Assembly: GCF_000143415.4 (NCBI RefSeq)
Contig: NW_003314402.1
Location: 135,804 to 199,803 of the forward strand
Direction: 5' to 3'
Origin: Selaginella moellendorffii
Lineage: Eukaryota; Streptophyta; Lycopodiopsida; Selaginellales; Selaginellaceae
Length of the DNA stretch: 64,000 nucleotides
The stretch's first letter is position 1, and each line of letters opens with the position of its first letter. A program made the position numbers and the translations under genes. This document shows, in pieces, positions 32,345 through 44,440 of this stretch. The notes beneath the pieces were generated by a model. The model was not told where the DNA came from. It did no database searches and saw only the letters and a program-made list of their open reading frames with translations.

Positions 32345-35300
32345 CTAGCGCCCGTAGAATGTTATCTGGAGATCTGGCCGCTCCTCAAGCCATGGTGGAA
32401 CTTTCGTACCTTTTAGGCAGCGTAGGACTTTGAGCCTGGGAAATAAGCCAAGGCCGTGATCGTCTGAACTCAATTGGGGCCACACTACATCATCATGACC
32501 AGAGAGCTCAAGTTCCTCCAATCCTGGAAGGGATGCAATGGATGATGGAATATTTTCGATCCCTATCAAGTGCGCCCATCTTAAAAGAGTCATCTGGTCT
32601 GTTGGCTCAAAGAAATCATTGGGGATACAGCCCTTCCACAAAAATAATGTGACGCATTTCACCTTCAGCTGTGATCTCTCGGTTGGCATCAAGAGTCTCC
32701 TCATGTAACCTTCTACTCTCAGTTCATCAAGGTCTTTGGGGTGTTGTGTCACAAAGAGAGGCAAATGCTCCCATGTATTATCAGGAGCCAGCTTGAATGT
32801 TAAAAGCTGCAGGTTTGGAAGACTTGCTGCCAAATCGTCCTTGAACTCCGACTGTGCAATGTGTAGATTTTCAAGGCCCAGAACTTCAAGGCATGGGAAC
32901 GATCCATCTAAACTGAAGAACTGGATACCACTGTCTAGGCGAAGTTCTCGTAGCCGCTGAAAGCCCTTTAACCAGGACAGGTCTTTCATTGTCTCATTGT
33001 TCCTGATGGTTAACAATTGTAGCTGTGGCCATTCAAGGCTTTCGGCATTGTTTTCACCGTCTTCAACCCCGTCAATCGCAAAGCCCTCAAGCTGTTTGGA
33101 ATTCTTAAACATTCGCTTCCAGTCAAGTTTGATAGTCGATTTCACCCAAATCTCACATCGTTTCAGATTGACAAGTTGCCACGGGCCGGTGAAATCGCCA
33201 AAGTCCATGCTCTTTGCACGCAACACCAGTGTCTCAATGTCCACTAGTGCACCAAGGCTGTGAGGTATTTTTATTGTTGCACCATAGTAGAGCTCTAGCT
33301 TTAAATGTCTTAGCTTGTGTAGGCTTGAAATTCCACTCAAATCCACAGCTAACTCCTCAAAGGAATGAAGCTTCAGCTCTTCCAAGTCGAATAATTGGGG
33401 CAGTAATGCAAAGTTGAGATTTCTGGTAGCCTTGCATTTCAAAACCTTCAGTGATGTCAAGCTGAAGAGCGCATCTGGCAATTGAGGCACATCATCGTAG
33501 GATGGAAAGTGAAGCACTTGAAGGTTTCTCAGCTTGGATATGCTCTCTGGAATAGAACGGGCCAAATTATAGCATCCATTCAAGCTCAATACCTTGACAT
33601 TTTGGATGTGATCTATATCCAAACCAGAAATTTCATGAGGTCCATCGAGAAGCAAGACATCTCGCACATGAATGTCAGACAAAAGGCTGCTTGTAACCTT
33701 CTTTCCAATGAATGAAACTTTAGAAAATGTTGGAGAAATCCCAGGTGGACAATCATAGCCAAACAGGCATCCCTTCTCGTGCTCTTCCTGGGGTGGGTAC
33801 TTCCCTTTCATGATTCTTATGCACAGCTTGCGTACCATATCGTGCACAGTTACATACTTACCCCATCGATCATCAGTTGTCTTCACTAGGCATCTTCGTT
33901 CCAGTTCACTAACAATCTGCAGAGGCGAGAGTTCTGACCCAACCGCTATCCAACATTTTCTCAGATCATCAAACTCGATTCGCACATCTTCTGGAAACGC
34001 AGCCACATAGAGAAAGCACTCTTGCAGCTTTTCATCCTTATTAGACAGCTCGTCATAGCTAAACTTCAAGCGCTGGAACATCTGCTTCTCAATGTCCCCG
34101 TCATTCAACAAATGCATCTTCTGATAGCGTTCTTCCCACACCTGCGGCCCGTCATGCCTGTAGTCAGCCATGGCACTGCCAATCACTTCAAGAGCTAAAG
34201 GGAGCCCCTCACATTTGCTAGCTATTCTCTCGGCAACTTTCACAATGTCCGGATCACTAGGTAGTGAATCATAAAAGGCAAACTTCCAAAACATCTTTTT
34301 GCTCTCGTCCTCTGATAGCTCATGCACAGGAAGTTCCTTTGCACCCAGCATGCTCAAAATGTCTTCCTTTCTGGTTGTTACCAGCACCCGGCTGTAAGAG
34401 GACGGCCCTGCTATAAAATCCAGTCCCTTGGCCAAGCTCATCTCCCACACATCATCCAGTATCAGCAAGACACAAATTCCACGAGCAACATTTTGTGCCA
34501 AGTGCTGCACATGCTCAAGGGTGCCTGCATTTTGGGCCCTCTCTCTCATGCCGCCCCAGTCAAGAGCGTTGAGGAGCTGGGCCCTGAGATCATCCTCCGA
34601 TGCATCTTTCTTGACAGTGATCCATACAATGTTGTCATGGAAATGCTGCCGGACCCTCTGGTCATTGTTCACGAATCTTGCAAGGGTGGTCTTGCCACAC
34701 CCTCCCATTCCCAGGAGTCCAAACCATTTCCCCGGGGCTTGTGGATCCAGGAGGGCATTCACCACCTCATCCACCTGCTCCCCATGGCGGCCAAACATGT
34801 CGTTGGCCTCGGGAACACCACGCCGTACATACTTTACGAGACCTCTGTCTTGTGGACAACTCCGTACGGAAAAGCTGGTGCTCGGCTGTATCACTCTCAA
34901 CTCTTCTCGCTCGTACCTTTCAATCTGCGGGAGGAGATCGTTCTCGCAAGTGCGTACCAGCTCCGAAATCGCGCCAGATCGCTTCTCCCTGCGCGACAGA
35001 TCCATCTTTTAGCTCCATTGCTTCAAACATGAATTCGAATAAGCCTTACTGTGATCCAAGCAGCGCTTGCGCCTTCTTAGTCCATTCAGTCAGTTCAGTC
35101 AGCCACGCCTCAGCCTCACCAGAGTAGCGGAAATCTGGATTCCTGTGCTTGGGAGCATTAAACTTGTCAAGCGTGGCCTGGATTCTGGATGCCCTCTTCT
35201 TTAGCTCCTCAAGTGGACATTCAGCTCAAGCTCGTGACCCTTGATCTGCGACAGGAGATCGCCGTAGGCACTTAAGGACTTCGCGATCTCGTTACTCCGC

Positions 35301-35671
35301 TTGTACCTATAGGAAGTGGAGAAGTTCAACCAGCTGCCTGCCATTTCTACACACACACACACACAAAAGATAAAATGCTACTGTACCGACCGCTTTATGG
35401 GGCTCCAGATCCTGTTGTTGCGTGATCCCAAGAGTGCTTGTGCCGTGGTGTTCCATTTCCTGACACGCTCCAAGCATTCCTCGGCCGCTTCAGAGAACAT
35501 AAAGCCAGGTCCATTTCGCTCCTTGAGATCACCAAAAGCGTCGATCTTGTCCTGGATGTGGGGCGCCTTGTTCTCCAGCGTGTCAATGTTGGCATTGCAG
35601 TCCCATATCTTCTTAGCAGGGCCCAGAGCCAAGCCACACAAGGCGCTTGCCAAGGAGCCCACAACCTCCAT
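32345..35671 (-). pseudogene. CC-NB-ARC-LRR, copy 4, with a single-base frameshift in exon 2
   Basis: Exon 1 (35671-35382, MEVVGSLASALCGLAL) and the NB-ARC-LRR exon (34988-32345, 2644 nt) are open. Splice signals match the intact copies: 61-nt intron 34989-35049 and 75-nt intron 35307-35381. Exon 2 (35306-35050) is 257 nt instead of 258, because one base is missing at about 35212 (CTCAAGTGG against CTCAATGTGG elsewhere). This shifts the frame in the second coiled-coil module. NB motifs: GMGGCGKTT, LLILDDVW, SRVLVTTRK, GLPLALEVIG, VTVHDMV. The protein would end ITFYGR. The single lesion suggests recent loss or a sequencing error. Translation from MDLSRRE (35005) would give an 886-residue protein without a coiled coil. 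Confidence 0.8.
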
Positions 35672-36055
35672 GCCTGTAGACCTACAAGCAAAGGTCGTCT
35701 CCCAGAACTCTTGGCCTTGGTACCCCCTCTTAAAATGAACAGTAATTTTCAGAGAGGTATAAGCTGTTACAAGTGACTTGAGTTTAATTGGAGTTGATTG
35801 CTTGCAGTAGAGCGCGTAGTAGAGGGCCTCGTGCAGCACCCTCCCTCTTGCAATGCCAGCTCTCTCTCTCTCTCTCTCTCATTGCTCCGACAAGAATGCT
35901 CCGACATTGTAAGTTTCTCCAGGAGAGGTAACTTTTGTCGCTTTGTTTTAGTTGCACACAGATAGGACGCCTTCCAGCTGACTGGGCCACGTGTTTGATT
36001 GCTTTGGGTCAGGAAAACGTACTCTGGGTCATTGTTCACTATTTTTGAGACTAGA
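35672..36055. other. 5' flank of NLR copy 4: leader, (CT)n and diverged RAD5 exon scrap
   Basis: The conserved in-frame leader (FKRGYQGQEFWETTF) is followed by a (CT)n run at about 35861-35880 and the diverged RAD5 exon scrap at 35896-36020, as in copies 2, 3 and 5. Confidence 0.6.
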
Positions 36056-39000
36056 AATGTATATGGTTTATTTTGTAATGGAAAACAATATACTTTTGAA
36101 CTAGGATAGTTACAAGATAAACATTAGCACTTTCTCAAGAAATTCTAAAAATGAGAAAAAATAAAAATATGAAAATTACAAATGCATAATCAAATGAAGC
36201 AAAATTTTGTTATAGTTAAATTTTCAGGATTCATGGTACTTGAGGAAATGAGAATCTTGGCTAGCTGGAACTTGATTTAGGACATCAAGAATTATTTTAA
36301 AATTGGAATAAAACTTGGTTTTCCTTATGGATTTTCAACTACATATAAAAGATGTACATTCATTCGTATGACAATATTCTTTTGATAAGAGCATAGGTTG
36401 TGCTGTTTAACAAACATATGATGTTTTTGACTGGAACTTTTATGAAAAAATTCCCACACTTCAATAAGAAAACAAACAAATTTATATTGTTTTTATTTGC
36501 TGCTGAATGTCCTCTTTTAATTTTATATGAATTGGGATTGTTGGTTACAACTGCCATACATATAACATATAAATGTTCTATTGCAAACACCTTTACCACA
36601 TATTTAATTCTTTCTTGGATCCTCATAATATAATCAATTGCCACTTCTATAGAATTGTCTTTATTGTTACTTTTATAGTAGTGTCCTTATTGTGGGCACC
36701 TTTTGGAAATTTGTGATAAATTACATCCAAAACTAAATAAAAGTAATTCCAAACATTGTTATAGTATGGCACAATGCAAACTTCTCTAACTAGAGCATCC
36801 ATTAGTATTAAACTGAATATTCCCTAAAACTAGAATATGAGAACTTATGTGGTGATATTTCATTAGAGTTCTTCTTAGTTCACCTACATAGTAATTGAGA
36901 AAAAATTATTAGCTTCTACCAAAGAAATAGACAGATAAACAATTTCTCACTAGTAATATTTAACACAAATAAAGATTTCGATTGCATCCCTAATCCCAAC
37001 TAAGAATATCTTTATAATTTGAGTAAAACATATATCACTTGGGAAACCATACAGTTATAAACATGAAATATAATATGATTATTACAAACTTACCATCATA
37101 GTTGTGTTTTGCTTTTGCACTATAGCCTTAGCATGTATAACCACAATTCTTAGCTCTTCTTCCTCCAAGACATTTTCTTCAACAAAATTATTATTAGATA
37201 AATTATTCATCATTACTTCTAACATCACTAGTGATAAATATAATATTCTCTTGCAAATCATATCCAAACAAATTTGCTAGATTATATGGTTTTAACTTTC
37301 CCCCCAAATCCGATTTATTATTTTCCACCGTGCTATGTTGTGCATTTTTAATGAGAATAAGTGTTTGCCTATGCTTATAAAAAGTAGATTTGGTGAAAAA
37401 ATAACCTTTTGCTGCCCTTGTTGCAACACATGATAGATAACGATAATTTTTCTTTCCTTTTTGCTTTAGTTTGGTATGAACTATTGAGATGTGTCATCTT
37501 CTGGCTAATCTAGTGATTTCAATCCCCACACAAGTATTGCAACCAACATTACAAGGCAGACACATTTTTCCAAAATTTGTGAAACTTAAAAATACACAAT
37601 TATCACATATCTTTTAGTGTTTTTAATGTTGTCAGCCTCGTGATTTTTTGCTACTTTCTTTCAAAAACATAATATTGTTACAAATATTATTTTTGAGGTA
37701 TTTTTCAAGTCCTCACATAGCAAATTCATGATGGAGGTAGAAGAGATAGATTGCCCAATCTGTGATGCTTTTTGGGATTGGGCTCATAAGTAACATTTGA
37801 TAAACATAGAATATAGGAAAGTTAAGACTTTTTACTTGTTTTTATTGATAGAAGTTTCTTTATTTTGGTATCATGCTTACTTTAGCAAAAATCTTTAACT
37901 CTTTGAGTTAAGTAAGGATAATTGCTCTTCTCTAAAGCTATGAAGGTTTTAGTGAAGATCCGGCTCATATCCTTATGCATCCAATGTGCCAATTATGTTT
38001 TTAAGTGATTTTTTATTTGGTTTTGGAAATCTTTTGTTTACAATTCTTATATGCACTACTATTTTGTGTTGTTAGAATTTACCATTGCATCCACAATAAC
38101 ATTAATATGTCTTCAATTGACCTTGACATGATACAAGGTAGATGAGTATTCAAGGATACCCTGTGATTTGCAAATAATTTTGGACTTGGAAGATGGTTGA
38201 GGTTGGGATTGGTGGAATAGATGGCATGCTATTGTTTTACATTATAACAAGGTTCACCCCACCATGGTGCTATTTGGCCTATAAAGAAATTAGAGTGATA
38301 TTTTTAATTATACATTTTTTAAGATAGTTATGTTTTGGATTATTAGGGTATAAGTTGTGATTTGACGTTTGGAAGAAACTCTATAACCTAGAAGTAATTG
38401 AAGAGTCAAAATAGTCCAATGATGCAACTATGGAGATAAAAAGTCTTTTTAGCGAGACCATAATATTGGATATGGTAACAAATAAATTTGATTTTGGAGA
38501 AAGTGAAGTAAAAGTTTTTAGTGCACATAGTTATAAAAGCATAATTAGCTAAAATTAATACAAGTTTGTTACTCAATTTATATATATTTTTTACATTTGA
38601 ACCTCCCACTTGTGAACTAGAGTTTGTATAGTAGGGTTTAGTGGGCGGCGAGATTGTAGAGGTGCTAGGTTTTGTATTTGCTCATCATTCTAGTTGAATT
38701 GACGAGCTGAGATAAGGTAAGCAATGGGTGAAAATACACAAAGTGAATCCCTTTTTTTTTTTCCTCAAATATTGATAACCCTAGCAAAATTGAATGGACC
38801 ATTTAGCAAGGGATTGTATAAATAAATTATGAGTGTTTGTTTGGCTAAAGTGTTGCCAAACTTCCATAACAAGATTGAGAGTAATGGATTTTTTAAAGAG
38901 GATCATTTCAAGCTCAACATTTTGATATGGATGAGTATTAGAGTAAAAACAGGAGATGCAATTCAATTGACAAAGACACTCAAAAATCTCAATCGTCAAA

Positions 39001-41586
39001 GTAGGTATGCCTTAAAAAGCATGCCCAAAATAAAAGCCCTCCACGAAGACAATAGTGCCAACCAATACCCACTTAAAAATAAAACACACCAAATCAAGGA
39101 TTATGAGAGTAGCAACCAAGGTTTGCAACACCAATTTTCAATGTTAAAAAGTACTCTAAGCGTTTACTAGATTTTTTATTAACTTTATTTGGCAAAAATC
39201 TACTTTATGAGTTATTGTAAATCTTTCCTAATTACAAAAGAGGATACTTCAAATGTGAAAGGTAAGTGGAGCAGAGAACTAAGCTAATTGAGCAAGTTTA
39301 TGAGTGCAAATTGGATAATCATTTCATTTTGTGTTTATAAGTTCAAGATAAAAGACATCTTCATTGTATTGTGATATTAACTTAAAAAATCAATAGTTGC
39401 TAAAATAGAGCAAATAAAAGAGTTTATAAAATACTTGTATGACTACAGTGTTGTGGATCTCCTTGCATTTAAGTCAAATATAAGGTTAGCATTGATAGAT
39501 CTTGAATTTTTTAAGGTACAAACCATATTAGTTTCAATGGAAAAAACCTCATAATTTTCAATATAGCTTTTGCAATATCTTCAAATAGCAAGGATAAAAA
39601 ATTTTTAAAAATGGCAATGAGTTAGAACTACAATAATTAAGAAAGTTTATAATGGCACACTCATTTGAAAGTATAAAGCCCTACGAGTGAGGATAATTTC
39701 ACTCATAGATAAGGATTTACTTCCCATATAAAGGTTTTTTTCACATGTGAAGTAAATCTTTTTTAGGATGGCATTCTAAAATTATACTCAACATTAAAGA
39801 TAAAGGTATGCACTAATTTTAAATTTTAAGTTCAGGAGATGTATTGGCATAAGTGCATAAAGGCCATTGTCATTAGCAAGGATAATGAAAAAATTATTAA
39901 AGTGGTATTCTTTTCAAAATAATTTTGTAGTTTTTAATTTTTATTTATGTAGCTCTAGACTAAATCATATGGCAACGAACGTGAGGAGCAACCCCCATAC
40001 CTTACTAAACAGGATTGATGAAGAAATTGAGTGTAAGATTATAACCAAGAAGAAAAAGGTAAATTTCATAGTAAAGCTTAATTGTATATATGGACTAATA
40101 TTTTCTGGCACTATTTACAAATAGAAGAACACTGAAAGTGCTTCCTTAAATATTTTTTATTAAAATGTGGATAATATTATAAAAATAATTTATTGTTTTG
40201 CAACAATCTTCACTAAACATTGTTTTTTTTATGCTTGTGTGTATTAATTATAACTAACTTGTATGACTTTCTAACTATTATCCACAATAGTAAAAGCTCA
40301 GCCTATGGCTATAAATATTTATAAAGAGGTGTGTTAATTCTTATGCTTGTATATATTATATAATATAACTTTATTTATTTATTTAGTTAATATTGGCAAA
40401 ATTGCAAAACAACAAAAAAGTCCAGCTAAATAATAAGACTACTCTTTCTGTGTATGAGGCAAAAGAAGTGGAATACACTATAAAAGCACAAAAAGAATCA
40501 ATAACTATTAATAAAGTAATATAATAACAAATCAATTTAAGTAGTTTTTTTTTTCACTCAAATTTAGCAAATACTTGCAAGAATTTTCTAAGCTTAACAT
40601 AGAAATTCTAAAAAAATTAATGGAATCGCTCCTTGAATTTAAGTTTCATGAAGTAATTCTATAAGAATGAAAACCATATTTACCAGTTGCTAAATGCTTG
40701 CAAAATTAAAACTGAACAAACCTTAAAGGACATTGTTGAGCAGAGTGTAAAGTTTGGACAATTGATTATATCTAAAGAGGCCTGGTTCATAAATACTTGG
40801 GACTATACCACTATAACATTAAAAAATTAAAATGTAATTAAAACCATATCTATAAATATGGTTCTATATATAAAAAATTGCTACGCCTTGCATGTAGCAA
40901 CGCTTGGTTTGCTTAATAGTAGTTTTATTATTACTTATTAATCTAATTGATCAAATAAAGTTTATAATTATAAGCATGTTTGTAATTTATAAACACAAGA
41001 TTAATCTTATTGCATATCAACCATTAGATGATAGAATAAAAAAGAATATACTAGAAAGGGTTTAGGAAAGTTTATAAATTATAAACATGTTTATAAATTA
41101 TAAATACCAGATTAATCTAAATGAATACCAACCGTTAGATGGTAGAATATCCTAGAATATCCAAGCTTATTCTAGGTATATTCACTACCATCCTATAGGT
41201 TTGCTTAAGCAAACCAAAAATTTATATGCAACACTATATCTGAATTGTGAATAAAATTATGTGAACAAAATTGGCAAACATCAGTTTCAAAACTATATAG
41301 GTATCAGTAAACTATATAGAAAAGCATATGTACATTTATTCTCAAAATACAACTCAATCATATTCAAAACTATACAAAAAACCATTCATTATGATTGCCA
41401 AATAGAGCATAAATCATGATGAAAACTATGTATGGTTGTAGTCCCAAAACCAATGCATTAACAATTTAGAAACCAATCATGAAACCATTAAAGTCACATA
41501 TGGTTTAACACAACCATCTTGTTTTGGTACTAATTATAGTAAAAAACCATATTGATGAGCGTGTTGTGGTTGTAATGCTGGGCAAC
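36056..41586. repeat. AT-rich spacer, long form (about 5.5 kb) with a nested insertion
   Basis: Homologous to 23393-28285. Its extra length comes from a 339-bp insertion at 40877-41215, about 90 bp near 40365-40460, and an extra 150 bp near 36110-36250. Short decayed frames correspond to those in the sister spacer, for example plus-strand 38829-39170 (MSVCLAKVLPNFHNKIESNG). No gene, tRNA or recognisable transposase seen. The right end meets RAD5 copy D at GGGCAACACTCCGGG, about 8-9 bp shorter than in the other two junctions. Confidence 0.6.
40877..41215. mobile_element. MITE-like 339-bp insertion in the AT-rich spacer
   Basis: Absent from the homologous site at 27917-27925 (TATATAAAAATTTATATG), so it is an insertion. 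It is flanked by AAAAA on both sides (40872-40876 and 41216-41220), a possible target duplication. The left end has a hairpin TTGCTAC/GTAGCAA and then TTGGTTTGCTTAA. The right end has the perfect 18-bp palindrome GGTTTGCTTAAGCAAACC, so TTGGTTTGCTTAA is an imperfect terminal inverted repeat. Inside are two imperfect direct repeats of about 80 bp (near 40961-41043 and 41071-41152, both ending in the TTAGATG..AGAATA motif). No coding capacity. Confidence 0.6.
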
Positions 41587-43480
41587 ACTCCGGGTTTTGG
41601 NNNNNNNNNNNNNNNNNNNNNNNNNNNNNNNNNNNNNNNNNNNNNNNNNNNNNNNNNNNNNNNNNNNNNNNNNNNNNNNNNNNNNNNNNNNNNNNNNNNN
41701 NNNNNNNTTCCATCGGCAGTGGATCGCCAAAAACTCCTGCAAAAGCTGAGGCTTCTAGGACAGCAAAAATTGCCGAGGTGAGCAATGATAGTGGAGCAGA
41801 GGATTTATATGATTCGGGAGTAGAAAGTGGAGCAATCGATGGTGGGGAAGAAGAGGTAAACAAGATCATGACTGGAGGAGGAAACGATGCCGAGGTGGAA
41901 AGAACAACAGTGGTGGAGAGCTCCATTGAGACTGTCAGGAAACATGGCGAGGCTGTTTCTAGAGCCTTAGCTGGACTTTCAATCAGAGGTAGTGCCTTGA
42001 CCCACGGTAATCCCGTTAAGATGGAAGCTGGTTGTGGTTCCGTGAAAGCTGAAGCTTCGGTTTCGATCGCAGCTGGATGTGATCCTACGAAAGTAGATGG
42101 CTTGGTGAAGATGGAAGCTGGTTGTTTTAGATGCAGAGAGGTGGTGGCTTCTCCAAGAGACTGAAGTTGCCGGGTACTCGACGTCCAGGGGATGACGGAT
42201 TCGTGTTGGCGAGTTCGTGTCCTTCAATTTTCCCAAGCCTGAAGCCGAAAGTAAGAAGAAGTTCTTTGAGCACAAGAAGGTTCGGCCGAAAGCGAGCTCC
42301 GACATTGTAAGGTTCTTGACAAAAGCTTCAGGAGAGGTACGTTTCACTTGACTTGTTTCTTCGTTTTAATTCTAACCATTTGACAGATAGAACGGCTTCC
42401 AGCCGACTGGGCCAAGTGTTTGATACCTTTGGGAAGTGCAAATGGTACCAGAGGCTCTTTCTCTTATGAGCAGATTACGGCAAGCTTGTGAACATCCTTT
42501 TCTTGTTCTGAGGTAGAAAATGCATCCTCTTATGTCTGAAGTTCCTGACGTTTTCTTCGTCACGCAGCCGTGGCGATACTGAAGACTTTGCGGACCTGGG
42601 AAAGCTGGCTAGACGTTTCTTGGACAAGAATTCCTCCCTGGTGCCTTCGACGGCGTATGTCAAAGAGGTGGTGGATGATATTCGTAAAGGAGAAAGTGCT
42701 AATTTGTTTGGAGATGCACGCAGTTCTTACACCATGCGCTCATCGACTGTGCCGTGAGTGCCTATTTAATAGCTGGCGTACTAGCGCCGGAGGTCCCTGT
42801 CCAATATCCGAGGTAACATATTGTTTTTTTTTCTCGAGCTCTTTTCCATATCCATAGCTATCATGCAGGCGTTCCTGTACGAAATAGGAACTCATAACCT
42901 CCAAACGTTAAGTGAGGCCGGGTCGAAAAGCGTTGTTTTAAGTCAGTGGACAGCGTTTCTCGACTTGTTAGAGATACCATTGAAAAGGTACGAGCGTCTT
43001 TCCTTTTGGTGCTTTCTCTTTGTTTGTGTTTCTAACAATGCACTGCCAGGAAGAACTTCTGTTTCGTCCGCTTGGACGGAACACTATCGCAGCGTCAGCG
43101 AGAACAAGTGCTCAAAAACTTCAGCAATATTCCAGCCGTGGCCGTAAGCTTTTTGTGTTGCTTACCTCCAAGAAACCACTCTATTTTGTGGACAGGTCAT
43201 GCTCATGCTTTTCTCATGGTATGCGCTATAGTTTTCTTTCTTAGCCATCTTCCGAGTCGAGCATCGGTCAGACGAAGAACGTATCGATCAAGCGATTCAT
43301 CGTCAAAGTAAGCGCCACTTGAAACTCTCTTTGACGTTTCTCATGTCTCTAGAGCAGGACTCGGTGGAGGAGAGAATGCAACAGGTCCAAGCGAGGAAGC
43401 AAGGATTGATCGCGAGGGCTCTCACAGACGAAGAGGTGCGAAGCGCTCGAATCGAGGAGCTCAAAATGCTATTTAGATGA
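41587..43480 (+). pseudogene. RAD5-like pseudogene, copy D
   Basis: Exon 1 begins at ACTCCGGGTTTT and is interrupted by the assembly gap at 41601-41707. The tail from MSNDSGAED (41778) carries the GGTT-flanked deletion shared with copies A and C, giving an early stop after ASPRD. HIRAN-like sequence is present to about 42337. The exons from RRYVYD to the LLRLRQ segment are deleted at about 42473 (GAGCAG|ATTACGG). The RING has lost 8 nt that encoded its first CPxC (GAAAGTGCT|AATTTG near 42700). Helicase-C pieces and the C-terminus ending EELKMLFR remain. No ATPase core. Confidence 0.82.
41601..41707. other. Assembly gap (107 N)
   Basis: A run of N inside RAD5 copy D exon 1. By comparison with the copies at 16691 and 28286 the missing sequence should be RAD5 leader of similar length. 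The gap also means local order on either side is less certain. Confidence 0.99.
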
Positions 43481-44088
43481 GAAGAACTGGAGTCCTTATC
43501 ATTTTTTTAACTTATATCTAGTTAAATAGGGGAATATGCTTCTAGCATCGGCGCGTATATTCTTCGGATAGTTCAATGAATGAATGTGTTATATGCGGAC
43601 AGCGAAGGAGCAGGCGATCGCGTCGCAAGCGCGTTTTGCATCGGCGACGAGCAAGGTATGCATGCTAGGATCGCCTCGAGAAGCAGCAGCAGCGCCAGCG
43701 CCGGCGCCGCGCCGCGATTTGAGCCGGAGTAGCCGATCTAGATTCATGCAAGCATCCGATCTCTAGGAAATTGAGCTGAAAGCTGAGGCTTTGTAGGCGA
43801 TCGCGTTGATTCCTCTCGTCTCCGCGGCCGGGGCGGCTAGAAAGCCGGGGCACATTCTAGAGTTTCGGGGTTTCTGGGGCGATCAGTCATGTATCGGGCA
43901 GTGATTCTCTCACAGGGAGCTGGAAGTCAGCCATGACGTGGAATCCGCAACAAGTTCCTCCCAGCTTGTCCGCCTTGACTGCCACTACTCAGGCCGAGGA
44001 TGAACTGGGCGTGGATGTGTCGTCTCCCAGCGGCGATTTGCTACTCCATTTTCTCGAGCGGTGGGGGCGACGAGCAGCTGAGGAGCAA
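43481..44088 (+). pseudogene. URT1-like relic, 5' fragment only
   Basis: The leader is followed by ATG 43933 (MTWNPQQVPPSLSALTA). The relic stops at about 44088, where GAGGAGCA joins ATATTAACTCTTGACC, a sequence that precedes the PPR scrap in the copies near 55038 and 63129. This is a recombination junction, and no NLR follows in this unit. Nothing of the Gly/Arg-rich exon or catalytic domain is present. Confidence 0.65.
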
Positions 44089-44440
44089 TATTAACTCTTG
44101 ACCTTGTAGATCGGAATTCTTCACTTTTTTCACAGCTGTGACTCACTCACTCTAAGAGATTCACAGTGAGCACCGCAACGATCGCTACATCGCTCGCAAG
44201 AAACACCTCTATTTGTACAAACAGACAAACGTGGAGCACGTAAAGTACTTGTGCCTTTGGCCTAAAACGGGCATCTTAAAGATGCGACACGCCCGAGAAG
44301 AACATCGTCTTTTCTCTTGTACGGCGTTGATCCAGGCGTACGGGAATAGAGGGCTCCTCTGCCGATCTTTGATGGGATCCGGGCGATCTTGTCACCGACG
44401 TCTTGAAAGATCTTAGATTCTATCCGCAATCGCCCAGTCA
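44089..44440 (+). pseudogene. PPR-derived scrap upstream of RAD5 copy E
   Basis: Short PPR-like readings lie in different frames: IHSEHRNDRYIA-like near 44160-44200, and EKNIVFS followed by CTALIQAYGNRGL near 44300-44360. The same block is upstream of RAD5 copies F (55037-55489) and G (63129-63438), and in more altered form before copy A. No intact gene. Confidence 0.45.
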
